Assembly (NCBI RefSeq): GCF_029625295.1
Contig: NZ_CP121112.1
Span: 4,774,001-4,838,000 of the forward strand
Source: Flavobacterium gyeonganense
Lineage (GTDB): Bacteria; Bacteroidota; Bacteroidia; Flavobacteriales; Flavobacteriaceae
Length of the DNA: 64,000 nucleotides
Reading direction: 5' to 3'
Position 1 is the stretch's first letter; each line of letters starts with the position of its first letter. Below the pieces are notes generated by a model. That model saw only the letters and a program-made list of their open reading frames with translations. It had not been told where the DNA came from and searched no databases. Positions 19,593 to 28,150 of this stretch are shown here, piece by piece. The translations under genes were made by a program, and so were the position numbers.

Positions 19593-21521
19593 TTAATACA
19601 TCCATCTTACGAAAGCCTCCATAGCTGCATAATGGGCTAATCCGAGTTCATGGTACAGATCTGCCGTTTCTTTATTTCGGTCTTCGGCTCTTTGCCAAAA
19701 TTCCCTGCTGTCAGAACCCTGAAAAACCACTCCGTCTTTTTGTGACTGATGTTTGAAAATTCCTTTTCTCTTTTCCATAACCTGATCGGGTCCCATTGGT
19801 ACTGCCATTTCAATTTCATCAATTCCCCATTCCTGCCATGCGCCTCTGTACAGCCACACCCAGCATTCTTTCATAAAATCTTTCGTCTTTAAACGACTTA
19901 CAGCTTCAAAAATAGCGTCAAGACAAACTTTATGTGTACCATGCGGATCTGCCAGATCTCCTGCAGCATATATCTGGTGAGGTTTTATTTTCTCAATCAA
20001 ATCCATTGTAATTTGAATGTCTGCTTCTCCTAAAGGTTTTTTCTCTATAGTACCGGTTTCATAAAAAGGAAGTTCCATAAAATGAATCTGGTTATCTGGT
20101 AATCCTACAAAATAACAGGTAGATTGTGCTTCACCTTTTCGAATCAATCCTTTAATATTTCGTACCTCGGGAATATCAATTTCACTGTTATTTTTATTTT
20201 GAAGAAATTCCAGTGACTTTTTATAAATAGTATCTGCTTCAGCACTTTTAATTCCGAATCTCTCATTATAGTCACAAACAAAACTTGCAAATCGTAAGGC
20301 TTCGTCATCTGCTACTGCAATATTTCCGGAAGTCTGGTATCCTACATGTACTTCGTGTCCCTGCTCTTGCAACCGTTTGAAGGTTCCTCCCATACTTATA
20401 ATGTCATCATCAGGATGCGGACTAAAAATAAGGACACGTTTTTTTGCTGGTTCTGCCCTTTCTGGTCTTTTGCTGTCATCTGAATTTGGTTTTCCGCCTG
20501 GCCATCCTGTAATGGTACTTTGAAGTTTATTAAAAATCTTAATGTTAATATCATAGGCAGGACCTAAATCGGCAAGCAAATCGCTCATTCCGTTTTCAAT
20601 ATAATCGGCATCTGTCAGCATCAGAATTGGTTTTTTTAGGTGTAAAGCCAAACCTAAAACTGCTTTTCGAATAAGATTGTCTGTCCAGATGACATTTTCA
20701 ACCAGCCATGGCGTATTGATACGTGTTAATTTTGAAGCAGCAGCTTTATCCAGTACAAATGTGGTGTTGCTATGCTCCTGCAAAAAAGAAGCCGGAACTA
20801 AATTAGTTACTGTTCCCTCTACCGAAGCTTTAATAATGTTTGATTTTCCTTCGCCCCAAGCCAGTAAGATCACTCTTTTGGCTTCCATAATTTTCTTTAC
20901 ACCCAGAGTAATAGCCGTTCTTGGCGTATTATTCAAACCCGAAAAATCGTTACTTGCCGCTACACGCGTAATATGATCTAAAGCTACCAAGCGGGTCTTA
21001 GAATTTTGAAGCGAACCAGATTCATTAAATCCGATGTGACCATTTCCTCCAATTCCCAAAACCTGTAAATCGATACCGCCCAGCGCTTCAATTTTGCTTT
21101 CATATTCTGCACAATAATCCCCAATAGCTTCTTTTGATAAAGTCCCGTCTGGTATATGAATGTTTTCAGGTAAAATATCGACATGATTGAATAATAATTC
21201 TTTCATAAAACGAACGTAGCTGTTTATTGAATCGGGTTCCATCGGATAATATTCATCCAGGTTGAATGAAACTACATTTTGAAAACTCAATCCTTCCTCT
21301 TTATGAAGCCTCACCAGTTCCGCATACAAACTTTTAGGACTCGACCCTGTTGCTAATCCCAATACACATAACTGTTTTTGAGCCTGCTTTTCTCTAATCA
21401 AATTCGCTATTTCATTGGCTACTGATTTAGAAGCTATAACTGAATTTTCATAAACCACAGTACCAATATTTTCAAATCGCTTTTCAAAGCTTGTCGCTTT
21501 GTCTATACTGCTTTTTAACAT
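19593..21521 (-). CDS. nagB: Glucosamine-6-phosphate deaminase fused to a PIG-L/LmbE-type deacetylase domain
   Basis: This 642-residue protein has no signal peptide, so it is cytoplasmic. Residues about 20-270 are a NagB domain: LGLATGSSPKSLYAEL (sugar-phosphate loop), VVSFNLDEYYPM, VLGIGGNGHIGFNESGS and TPRTAITLGVKKIM are its typical motifs. It converts glucosamine-6-phosphate to fructose-6-phosphate and ammonia. After a linker, about 360-640 form a PIG-L/LmbE domain with the zinc motif PHPDDD near residue 368 and a histidine in DPHGTHKVC. Such domains deacetylate GlcNAc groups. The fusion recurs in Bacteroidota. It follows GH89 by 30 bp in the same operon, which makes sense: GH89 releases GlcNAc and this protein handles its downstream catabolism. 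Whether the PIG-L part acts on GlcNAc-6-phosphate is not established here. Confidence 0.9.
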   Translation of the reverse strand: MLKSSIDKATSFEKRFENIGTVVYENSVIASKSVANEIANLIREKQAQKQLCVLGLATGSSPKSLYAELVRLHKEEGLSFQNVVSFNLDEYYPMEPDSINSYVRFMKELLFNHVDILPENIHIPDGTLSKEAIGDYCAEYESKIEALGGIDLQVLGIGGNGHIGFNESGSLQNSKTRLVALDHITRVAASNDFSGLNNTPRTAITLGVKKIMEAKRVILLAWGEGKSNIIKASVEGTVTNLVPASFLQEHSNTTFVLDKAAASKLTRINTPWLVENVIWTDNLIRKAVLGLALHLKKPILMLTDADYIENGMSDLLADLGPAYDINIKIFNKLQSTITGWPGGKPNSDDSKRPERAEPAKKRVLIFSPHPDDDIISMGGTFKRLQEQGHEVHVGYQTSGNIAVADDEALRFASFVCDYNERFGIKSAEADTIYKKSLEFLQNKNNSEIDIPEVRNIKGLIRKGEAQSTCYFVGLPDNQIHFMELPFYETGTIEKKPLGEADIQITMDLIEKIKPHQIYAAGDLADPHGTHKVCLDAIFEAVSRLKTKDFMKECWVWLYRGAWQEWGIDEIEMAVPMGPDQVMEKRKGIFKHQSQKDGVVFQGSDSREFWQRAEDRNKETADLYHELGLAHYAAMEAFVRWMY

Positions 21522-21551
21522 TTCTTTTGTTTTTTGGTTAGTATATAATTT

Positions 21552-23732
21552 TTAATACATTTCTTTGCTTTCGCACCATTTTTCTTCCCACTGCTTTATT
21601 GATGCTCTTACTTTAGCTTCATCAAATGTTGCGTTGCTGACAGCAGATTCTCTTTGAGCCTGTAAAAACATTTTCCATCTTGGCCAGTAAAAATCTTTAT
21701 ACATGCCTTTCCATGCTCTTGATGCGTAGTCATTTAGATGGCCTTCTCCTCCCCATAATGTTATTAAGGCTTTGGCATTTTTTAGATATATTTTAGATGC
21801 ATCAGGAGAATCTCCATAATCCCAGGCTGATTTTAGCCAGTAATTCAGATTATTCAGCGGCTGACCTGACATCATTCTGTCAATATCAAAAGCAGTTTTT
21901 TCTATTTCTTTAAATAAATCATCTCCTTTTTTGATGTCTTTGGATTCATAAGCAGCAACACATTCCATTAATAAATCATCAATGCATAATGAATAATAAT
22001 GTCTCGAAACATCAATTACATCATAATTGTAAAGATTATTTTTATTGAAATTTTTAGCTTCTTTTTTTAAGAGTTCAATCGCTTGTTTTAGTTTTTCCTT
22101 GTCTCCCGGATTACCTTTAAATTCTGTTACTTTTAATGTAGGCCTTTTAAAAAATAAATAAGCTCCAGCCCAGTCATTCCACCAGCGGGTTTCCCAATAT
22201 TTTGTGCTGTACACCGATTCTGTCAGCAATTGCCATGCTTCAATAACAGTAACTGAAGTTTTTCCGTATCTGGCATTCAAATGTTTCTTTAACCATTCCT
22301 CTACAGGTTCTTTTCCCTGTGTCCACGGAAGATCATAAATGTATTCGTAAACTATTGAATTGTTATTCAATCCTTCAGGCATTACACCATAACCTACGAT
22401 ATTACCTTTGTTAGGGTTTTGCAGTAAACTGGTAAGTTCCTTTTTGTAAAAATTTAAATCTCCGTAAACCGGATTCGAACCTCCATAATTATGTACATAG
22501 CCGTAAGACCATTGCTTACCATAAAAAGCTTCCTGATTCTCCCATACCTTATATCTGTCATTGGCATAATCCTGAACTATCATTCTGTCATTGGGTACTT
22601 TACTTAAAAAAGCTTTGGTTGCTTCTTTGGTCCAAAATTCTTTATTATCGCCAAAAAGCCATCCTTGCATTACCCAGGTCGCTTTTGGAGAAGCTTCATT
22701 AATGGTTTCAAAAATAGTTTTTCCATAATCTGCCAATTCCTCATACTTGTGTTCTTCAGAAACCGGCGGTGTTATTTCGTTAAAAGAATCTGCAAGATAA
22801 AAATCAGACTGTCCATATACTTTCGTATATATTTCTATAAAACGTTTTCCAATTTCTTTAAACAATGGATCGTTAGGATCTAACAGATAAGTACTTTCAA
22901 ACCCACCTCCAGACCATGATTTCAATTCCTTTATTTTTGAATTAGGATGTGACTCTGCAAAGGCCTTAGGCACATACCCGCTAAAGGCAGGCACAACAGG
23001 ATACATACCTAAAGCTCTCATCTTTTGCAAAATCTGTTTCTGAACTTCTTTCTTTTTATTAATAAATTCCTGAGGTAAAGGTCCATCAAGGCTGTTTATA
23101 TTCCCCATTCGCTGCCAGGGCAAAAATGCCGGACCTGCAAAATGAGCCTGCAATTGACTGTCTGTCAATCCGTATTCTTTCCATAATTCCTGCCATACGG
23201 CCTCCTGTCCTTCTAAAGCGGTAGGCAGATTAATTCCGTGGAGTGCCATCCAGTCAATTTCCTGTTCCCAGCGTTTCCAGTCCCACCATGGTGTTGTGTA
23301 TCCAAAAGTACAGGCGTTTAGATATTTTCTGTATTTAAAGGGTGTGGCAAGTTTTTTTGAATATGCTGGCCACTTTTTAGGTAAGCTGATTCTATTGCCT
23401 TCCCAGCTAACCGAAGCAGCTCCAATATCCCTAAGAAATGTATAAGCGGCATAACAAACTGATGTATTGGATGTTCCGCTAATTTTTACCCTGTTTCCTG
23501 TTACTTCAACTTCAGACCAATCCGCATTTTGGCTTTTATTTTCGATAAGATTTAAATCAAACTCTTTAGCCCTATTACCTATCAGTCTTTCCATCACTGC
23601 TAAAGCACTTTTGGTATTATCTGCACTTTGACAATACACTTTAGACCCCAACAGAAATAACATTACAAAAACCAGTATACTATCCTTTATTAAGGAATTA
23701 TAGTTTTTGAATTCTAAACAATCACTTTTCAT
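21552..23732 (-). CDS. GH89 alpha-N-acetylglucosaminidase (NAGLU-like), exported
   Basis: The 726-residue protein shows the NAGLU architecture: an N-terminal domain (AVMERLIGNRA, CYAAYTFLRDIGAASVSWEG), a TIM barrel (FGYTTPWWDWKRWEQEIDWM, LHGINLPTALEGQEAVWQEL) and an alpha-helical C-terminal domain. Probable catalytic glutamates are in DSFNEITPP and GVMPEGLNNNS, which match the two acidic positions of the family. It cleaves terminal alpha-GlcNAc, as in heparan sulfate or mucin-type caps. A hydrophobic stretch near residues 18-34 (ILVFVMLFLLGSKVYCQS) is an export signal with an unusually long n-region, so a later start is possible. It is the first gene of the minus-strand PUL; its leader holds a candidate operator and a terminator-like hairpin. 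Confidence 0.93.
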   Translation of the reverse strand: MKSDCLEFKNYNSLIKDSILVFVMLFLLGSKVYCQSADNTKSALAVMERLIGNRAKEFDLNLIENKSQNADWSEVEVTGNRVKISGTSNTSVCYAAYTFLRDIGAASVSWEGNRISLPKKWPAYSKKLATPFKYRKYLNACTFGYTTPWWDWKRWEQEIDWMALHGINLPTALEGQEAVWQELWKEYGLTDSQLQAHFAGPAFLPWQRMGNINSLDGPLPQEFINKKKEVQKQILQKMRALGMYPVVPAFSGYVPKAFAESHPNSKIKELKSWSGGGFESTYLLDPNDPLFKEIGKRFIEIYTKVYGQSDFYLADSFNEITPPVSEEHKYEELADYGKTIFETINEASPKATWVMQGWLFGDNKEFWTKEATKAFLSKVPNDRMIVQDYANDRYKVWENQEAFYGKQWSYGYVHNYGGSNPVYGDLNFYKKELTSLLQNPNKGNIVGYGVMPEGLNNNSIVYEYIYDLPWTQGKEPVEEWLKKHLNARYGKTSVTVIEAWQLLTESVYSTKYWETRWWNDWAGAYLFFKRPTLKVTEFKGNPGDKEKLKQAIELLKKEAKNFNKNNLYNYDVIDVSRHYYSLCIDDLLMECVAAYESKDIKKGDDLFKEIEKTAFDIDRMMSGQPLNNLNYWLKSAWDYGDSPDASKIYLKNAKALITLWGGEGHLNDYASRAWKGMYKDFYWPRWKMFLQAQRESAVSNATFDEAKVRASIKQWEEKWCESKEMY

Positions 23733-23792
23733 ACAGATATCTATTTATAGATTAACACAATTTATTTTATAAAAGCATACACATAAAAAATA

Positions 23793-23818
23793 GGGAGATT
23801 AAAATCAATTAATCTCCC
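23793..23818 (-). terminator. Intrinsic-terminator-like hairpin in the GH89 leader region
   Basis: A perfect 10-bp stem (GGGAGATTAA at 23793-23802 and TTAATCTCCC at 23809-23818, 6-base loop) is followed on the minus strand by TA and six T. It lies 61 bp upstream of the GH89 start and downstream of the candidate operator. It could therefore end a short leader or small RNA, or act as an attenuator. The transaldolase gene upstream already has its own terminator. Confidence 0.6.
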
Positions 23819-23939
23819 CTCAAATCAACTTAAAAACTAACACAAAATTTAAGTTCAATATTTTAAAAATATTGACATGAAAACACTAATCTTCAACCAC
23901 AATGATTAATTAATGATAAAATTACTCTGAAAGAATATC

Positions 23940-23972
23940 TAAGAAATGGACGCATTATTCAAAACTATGGAC
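23940..23972 (-). promoter_or_regulatory. Candidate HTCS/AraC-type operator upstream of GH89
   Basis: TAAGAAATGGAC is followed by GCA, TTATTCA, AAACT and ATGGAC. The half-sites start at 23946 and 23967, 21 bp apart, with the TTATTCA core at the same place as in the susC copy. The first 12 bases are identical in both. It lies 208-240 bp upstream of the GH89 start and reads in the same orientation relative to the gene as the susC copy. Confidence 0.6.
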
Positions 23973-24191
23973 ATATTATCCATTGCTTTAAATTGAAAAT
24001 AATTGTTAATCTATTGATTAGAAATCACCCTTAACTATGAAGAAGCTGTTAGGGTAAATTTGATAATTTATTTGGGAATGTTATCAGGATTATTAACCCT
24101 TTTAATTATATTAAAAATGAAGTTATTCATAATCTGAAAATACTGAAGCTTTTTTCAGTTAATAAAGTTTATATACTATACTAAAAATAAA

Positions 24192-24237
24192 AAAACCATA
24201 TCAAACCTCACATGAAATTGAGATTTAATATGGTTTT
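24192..24237 (-). terminator. Terminator after the transaldolase gene
   Basis: AAAACCATAT (24192-24201) pairs perfectly with ATATGGTTTT (24228-24237). On the minus strand the stem runs into a T-rich tract. It is about 120 bp downstream of the transaldolase stop. The rest of 23733-24357 holds no gene I can support. Confidence 0.65.
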
Positions 24238-24357
24238 ATTAAAGAAAGTTTATCTAAAATCTTGTATAAACTTTTTTATAGCTAAGAATTATGAAATTGC
24301 CTTTACCTCTTTATCAAACAACTTGATTTAATAAAATAAAATACAATTAAAACTTAT

Positions 24358-25014
24358 TTACAGATTCATTTTTTTTGCATCTTCAACAAATTGTTTTAAA
24401 CCAATATCTGTAAGTGGATGTTTTAATAAACCTTTAATTGCAGACAAAGGTCCGGTCATTACATCTGATCCGATTTTGGCACAGTTTACAATATGCATGG
24501 TATGCCTTACAGAGGCTGAAAGTATCTGTGTTTCATAATTATAATTGTCGTAAATCTGTCTGATTTCGGCAATTAGATTCATTCCATCTGTAGAAACATC
24601 ATCCAATCTTCCTAAAAAAGGAGAAACATAAGTAGCCCCAGCTTTTGCAGCTAATAACGCCTGACCTGCCGAGAATACCAAAGTCACATTCGTTCTGATT
24701 CCTTTTGAAGAAAAATATTTACAGGCTTTTACGCCATCGCCAATCATAGGTAGTTTTACAACAATCTGTTTATGTAAAGCTGCCAGTTCTTCTCCTTCCC
24801 TAACCATTCCTTCATAATCTGTAGAAATAACTTCGGCAGAAACATCTCCATCAACAATATTGCAAATATCAAGATAATGCTTCAAAATGTTATCTTTTCC
24901 TGTAATGCCTTCTTTAGCCATCAATGAAGGATTTGTTGTAACTCCGTCTAAAACTCCCATGGCCTGGGCTTCTTTAATATCTTCTAAATTTGCGGTGTCT
25001 ATAAAAAATTTCAT
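24358..25014 (-). CDS. tal: Transaldolase (small MipB/TalC-type)
   Basis: The 218-residue length is that of the short transaldolase/fructose-6-phosphate aldolase subfamily. FIDTAN at the N-terminus, TTNPSLM (26-32), the Schiff-base lysine in IVVKLPM (Lys87) and SPFLGRLDD (131-139) are the family motifs. The residue that separates transaldolase (Phe) from fructose-6-phosphate aldolase (Tyr) is Phe133 here, so transaldolase activity is more likely. It is a cytoplasmic enzyme of the non-oxidative pentose phosphate pathway, needed to process xylulose-5-phosphate. It lies downstream of xylA on the same strand but after a 314-bp spacer, so it may have its own promoter. Confidence 0.93.
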   Translation of the reverse strand: MKFFIDTANLEDIKEAQAMGVLDGVTTNPSLMAKEGITGKDNILKHYLDICNIVDGDVSAEVISTDYEGMVREGEELAALHKQIVVKLPMIGDGVKACKYFSSKGIRTNVTLVFSAGQALLAAKAGATYVSPFLGRLDDVSTDGMNLIAEIRQIYDNYNYETQILSASVRHTMHIVNCAKIGSDVMTGPLSAIKGLLKHPLTDIGLKQFVEDAKKMNL

Positions 25015-25166
25015 TAGTTGTGGTTTTTCTTTTTGATTAATAATAGTGTTTTAATCCTCATTTAATAAATGAACTGGAAATAAATAAATTTTATGTATAA
25101 CGAAAGATGGTGAAGAAAATCACCGTAAAAACTTGTTTCAAACATTTTTTGTAAAATCCAGTGATA

Positions 25167-25196
25167 TGACCGTTGATTATTTAGTATCAACGGTCA
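25167..25196. promoter_or_regulatory. 11-bp perfect inverted repeat between xylA and tal
   Basis: TGACCGTTGAT (25167-25177) and ATCAACGGTCA (25186-25196) flank an 8-base loop. On the minus strand no T tract follows the stem, so a simple terminator is less likely than an operator or an RNA-processing hairpin. It lies about 150 bp upstream of tal and 130 bp after the xylA stop. The rest of the 314-bp spacer is AT-rich and carries no gene. Confidence 0.5.
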
Positions 25197-25328
25197 AAAA
25201 TTACTAAGTAATCCACTGAATTTTCTCCGGCAAATACACTAACCAAAAATATTTGTCAGAGATAAAAAAATTACAAAACAATCATGATTTCGGTTTTTGA
25301 TAAGCGAAAAGTTTCTTTATTAAATCAA

Positions 25329-26654
25329 TTAAATGTATTGATTGATGATGTTTTCAAACAATTCCTGTTTACCGCTTTGAAGAGTTAGTTCTCCATTTTG
25401 GTTTGCGATATCGTATAAATCTTTAAGGTTTAATTTTCCGTCAGCAAAATCTTTACCTTTTCCTGAATCGAATGAGCTGTATCTTTCTTTTCTTAATTTC
25501 TCGTAAGGAGAAGAAGTGATGATTTTATCAGCTGTCAGTAATGCTCTTGCAAAAGTATCTGCACCGCCAATGTGTGCTAAGAAAACATCTTCTAAGTCTG
25601 TAGAGTTTCTTCTGATTTTTGCATCAAAGTTAACTCCTCCGCCTTGTAATCCGCCAGCTTTCAAGAAAACCAACATCGCTTCAGTTGTTTCCTGAATGTT
25701 ATTCGGGAACTGGTCTGTATCCCAACCATTTTGGTAATCACCTCTGTTCGCATCTATACTACCTAACATACCTGCTTTTGCAGCAACTTCAATTTCATGT
25801 TGGAAAGTATGCTGAGCCAATGTAGCGTGATTTACCTCTATATTGATTTTGAAATCTTTATCTAAACCATACTCTTTTAAAAATCCAATTGCTGTTGCAG
25901 AATCGAAATCATATTGGTGTTTAGATGGCTCCATTGGTTTTGGCTCGATAAAGAAAGTTCCTTTAAAACCTTGTGCTCTTGCGTAGTCTCTTGACATTGT
26001 TAAGAATTGTGCCATGTGGTCTAATTCTCTTCCCATATCTGTGTTTAATAAAGACATATAACCTTCTCTACCACCCCAGAATACGTAGTTTTCCCCATCA
26101 AGAGCGATTGTAGCATCCAAAGCTAATTTTACTTGTCCTCCGGCTCTTGCCACAACATTAAAATCTGGGTTTGTAGCCGCTCCGTTCATGAATCTTGGGT
26201 TTGAGAAACAGTTTGAAGTTCCCCAAAGTAATTTTATCCCTGAGGCTGCTTTTTTCTCTTTTAAGTATTCTGTAATGAATGCTAATCGCTTCTCTGATTC
26301 AGCAAAAGTTGGTCCTTCAGCAATCAAATCGTAATCATGGAAACAAAAATAGTCGAATCCCATTTTACTAATAAATTCAAAAGCAGCATCTGCTTTATCC
26401 TTTGCAGCCTGATAAGGATCTGAAGATTGATCCCATGCAAAATTCTGTGTCCCTGGTCCGAATGGATCGCTTCCTTGTCCGCAGAAAGTATGCCAGTAAG
26501 CAATCGCAAATCTAAAGTGTTCACGCATTGTTTTTCCGGCAACAACCTGATCCGGGTTATAGTATTTAAATGCTAAAGGGTTATCAGATGCTGCACCCTC
26601 AAATTTAATTTCGCCAATACCTTTGTAGTATTCTTTATTTCCTAAAGTTATCAT
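25329..26654 (-). CDS. xylA: Xylose isomerase
   Basis: The 441-residue enzyme is full length and cytoplasmic. The catalytic FHDYD motif (His106, Asp109), KLLWGTSNCFSNPRFM, the metal-binding FFIEPKPMEPSKHQYDFD, NIEVNHATLAQHTFQHE, GSIDANRGD and NFDAKIRRNS blocks are all intact, as in class II xylose isomerases. It interconverts D-xylose and D-xylulose. It begins 10 bp after the xylB stop and belongs to a gntR-xylB-xylA operon on the minus strand. Products of the GH43 enzyme upstream supply the xylose. Confidence 0.98.
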   Translation of the reverse strand: MITLGNKEYYKGIGEIKFEGAASDNPLAFKYYNPDQVVAGKTMREHFRFAIAYWHTFCGQGSDPFGPGTQNFAWDQSSDPYQAAKDKADAAFEFISKMGFDYFCFHDYDLIAEGPTFAESEKRLAFITEYLKEKKAASGIKLLWGTSNCFSNPRFMNGAATNPDFNVVARAGGQVKLALDATIALDGENYVFWGGREGYMSLLNTDMGRELDHMAQFLTMSRDYARAQGFKGTFFIEPKPMEPSKHQYDFDSATAIGFLKEYGLDKDFKINIEVNHATLAQHTFQHEIEVAAKAGMLGSIDANRGDYQNGWDTDQFPNNIQETTEAMLVFLKAGGLQGGGVNFDAKIRRNSTDLEDVFLAHIGGADTFARALLTADKIITSSPYEKLRKERYSSFDSGKGKDFADGKLNLKDLYDIANQNGELTLQSGKQELFENIINQYI

Positions 26655-26664
26655 TTTTATTTTT

Positions 26665-28146
26665 TTATTTATTTGTTAATATTAATTCTAATTCTTTTTT
26701 CCAGTTTTGATAAGCCTTTTCATATTCTTCTTTGTTTTTTAAAGGTAAAAAGGTCATTACGTGATCATTAGTTGTAATTGCTGAACCAAATTTTTCGAAA
26801 TCACCATCAGTTAAGCCAACTGCTCTGGCTGCTCCAACAGCTCCCGTTGTATTATAAATTTCGATTTCGTGGCCAATTAAAGTTGCTACAGTGTTTGAGA
26901 AAATTTCTGAACGAAATAAATTATCATTTCCGGCTCTGATCACATTAATCTTCGCATTATCATCTTTCAGACATTCCATTCCATATACAAACGAAAACGC
27001 AATTGCCTCCAGAGATGCTCTGTATAAATGAGCGTTTGTATGAATATTAAAATTCAGATTTAAAATATGTGACCCAATATTTTTATTGTTGAACATTCTT
27101 TCAGCCCCATTCCCAAACGGAATAACAACTAATCCTTGTGACCCCACATTTACCTGAGACGCTTTTTCGTTCATTTCTTCATACGACTCATTTCCGGTAT
27201 TAGTACGCATCCATCTATATTGGATTCCTGCTCCGTTTATATTCAGCAATTTTCCAACTCTCGGATTTGATTCTGAATAATTTACATGAACGAAGTTGTT
27301 TACACGTGTGCTTTTACCCGAATTGGTTTCCGTAACCGCATAAAAAACTCCAGATGTACCTCCGGTTGCCGCGACTTCCCCCGGACGCAATACATTAAGT
27401 GATAATGCGTTGTTAGGCTGATCTCCTGCTCTGTAAACAATTGGAATTCCAACAGGAAGTCCTGATTCCTTTGAACCTTTTTCGGTAACTATGCCCTGAT
27501 TTGTGAAATTTTCTACAATATTTGGCGTCAGTGATGGATTGATTCCGTAATAATCCAAAAGCCAGTCCGCTACTTTATTTTCTTTGTAATCCCAAAGCAT
27601 TCCCTCTGATAACCCATTTTTAGTTGTTGTCACCTCGCCAGTTAATTTCAAAGCGATGTAATCTCCGGGAAGCATGTATTTAGCAATTTTACTGTAAACT
27701 TCAGGTTCATTTTCTTTAACCCATTTCAATTTTGAAGCGGTGAAATTCCCTGGCGAATTCAACAAATGCTCAGCACATTTTTCAGCTCCGATTTCAGCGT
27801 AAGCTTTATTTCCAATTTCAACAGCACGGCTGTCACACCAGATAATAGAGTTACGCAGCGAATTCCCGTCTTTGTCTACAATAACCAATCCATGCATTTG
27901 ATAAGAAATACCAATTCCCTGAATTTTAGAAGCGTCAATATTAGCATCCTTGATTGCTCTTTTCGTTGCTGTACAAATGTACTGCCACCACATTTCAGGA
28001 TCCTGTTCAGCCCAGTCTGGCTGTAATGACGAAATTTCCATTTCGTTTTGTGGCTCATTTAATACAATTACTTTTTTTCCTGTTGCTGCTTCAACCAGGG
28101 CAACCTTGACCGAAGAGCTTCCAATATCATATCCTATATAATACAT
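26665..28146 (-). CDS. xylB: Xylulokinase (FGGY family)
   Basis: This 493-residue cytoplasmic kinase opens with the phosphate-binding motif GYDIGSSSVKVALV. It contains the xylulokinase signature YQMHGLVIVDKDG, a catalytic-type aspartate in YRAGDQPNNALS, and GEVAATGGTSGVFYAV in the ATPase C-terminal half. It phosphorylates D-xylulose to xylulose-5-phosphate with ATP. The gene starts 4 bp after the regulator stop and ends 10 bp before xylA, so the three are one operon. Length and motif order are normal. Confidence 0.97.
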   Translation of the reverse strand: MYYIGYDIGSSSVKVALVEAATGKKVIVLNEPQNEMEISSLQPDWAEQDPEMWWQYICTATKRAIKDANIDASKIQGIGISYQMHGLVIVDKDGNSLRNSIIWCDSRAVEIGNKAYAEIGAEKCAEHLLNSPGNFTASKLKWVKENEPEVYSKIAKYMLPGDYIALKLTGEVTTTKNGLSEGMLWDYKENKVADWLLDYYGINPSLTPNIVENFTNQGIVTEKGSKESGLPVGIPIVYRAGDQPNNALSLNVLRPGEVAATGGTSGVFYAVTETNSGKSTRVNNFVHVNYSESNPRVGKLLNINGAGIQYRWMRTNTGNESYEEMNEKASQVNVGSQGLVVIPFGNGAERMFNNKNIGSHILNLNFNIHTNAHLYRASLEAIAFSFVYGMECLKDDNAKINVIRAGNDNLFRSEIFSNTVATLIGHEIEIYNTTGAVGAARAVGLTDGDFEKFGSAITTNDHVMTFLPLKNKEEYEKAYQNWKKELELILTNK

Positions 28147-28150
28147 AATT

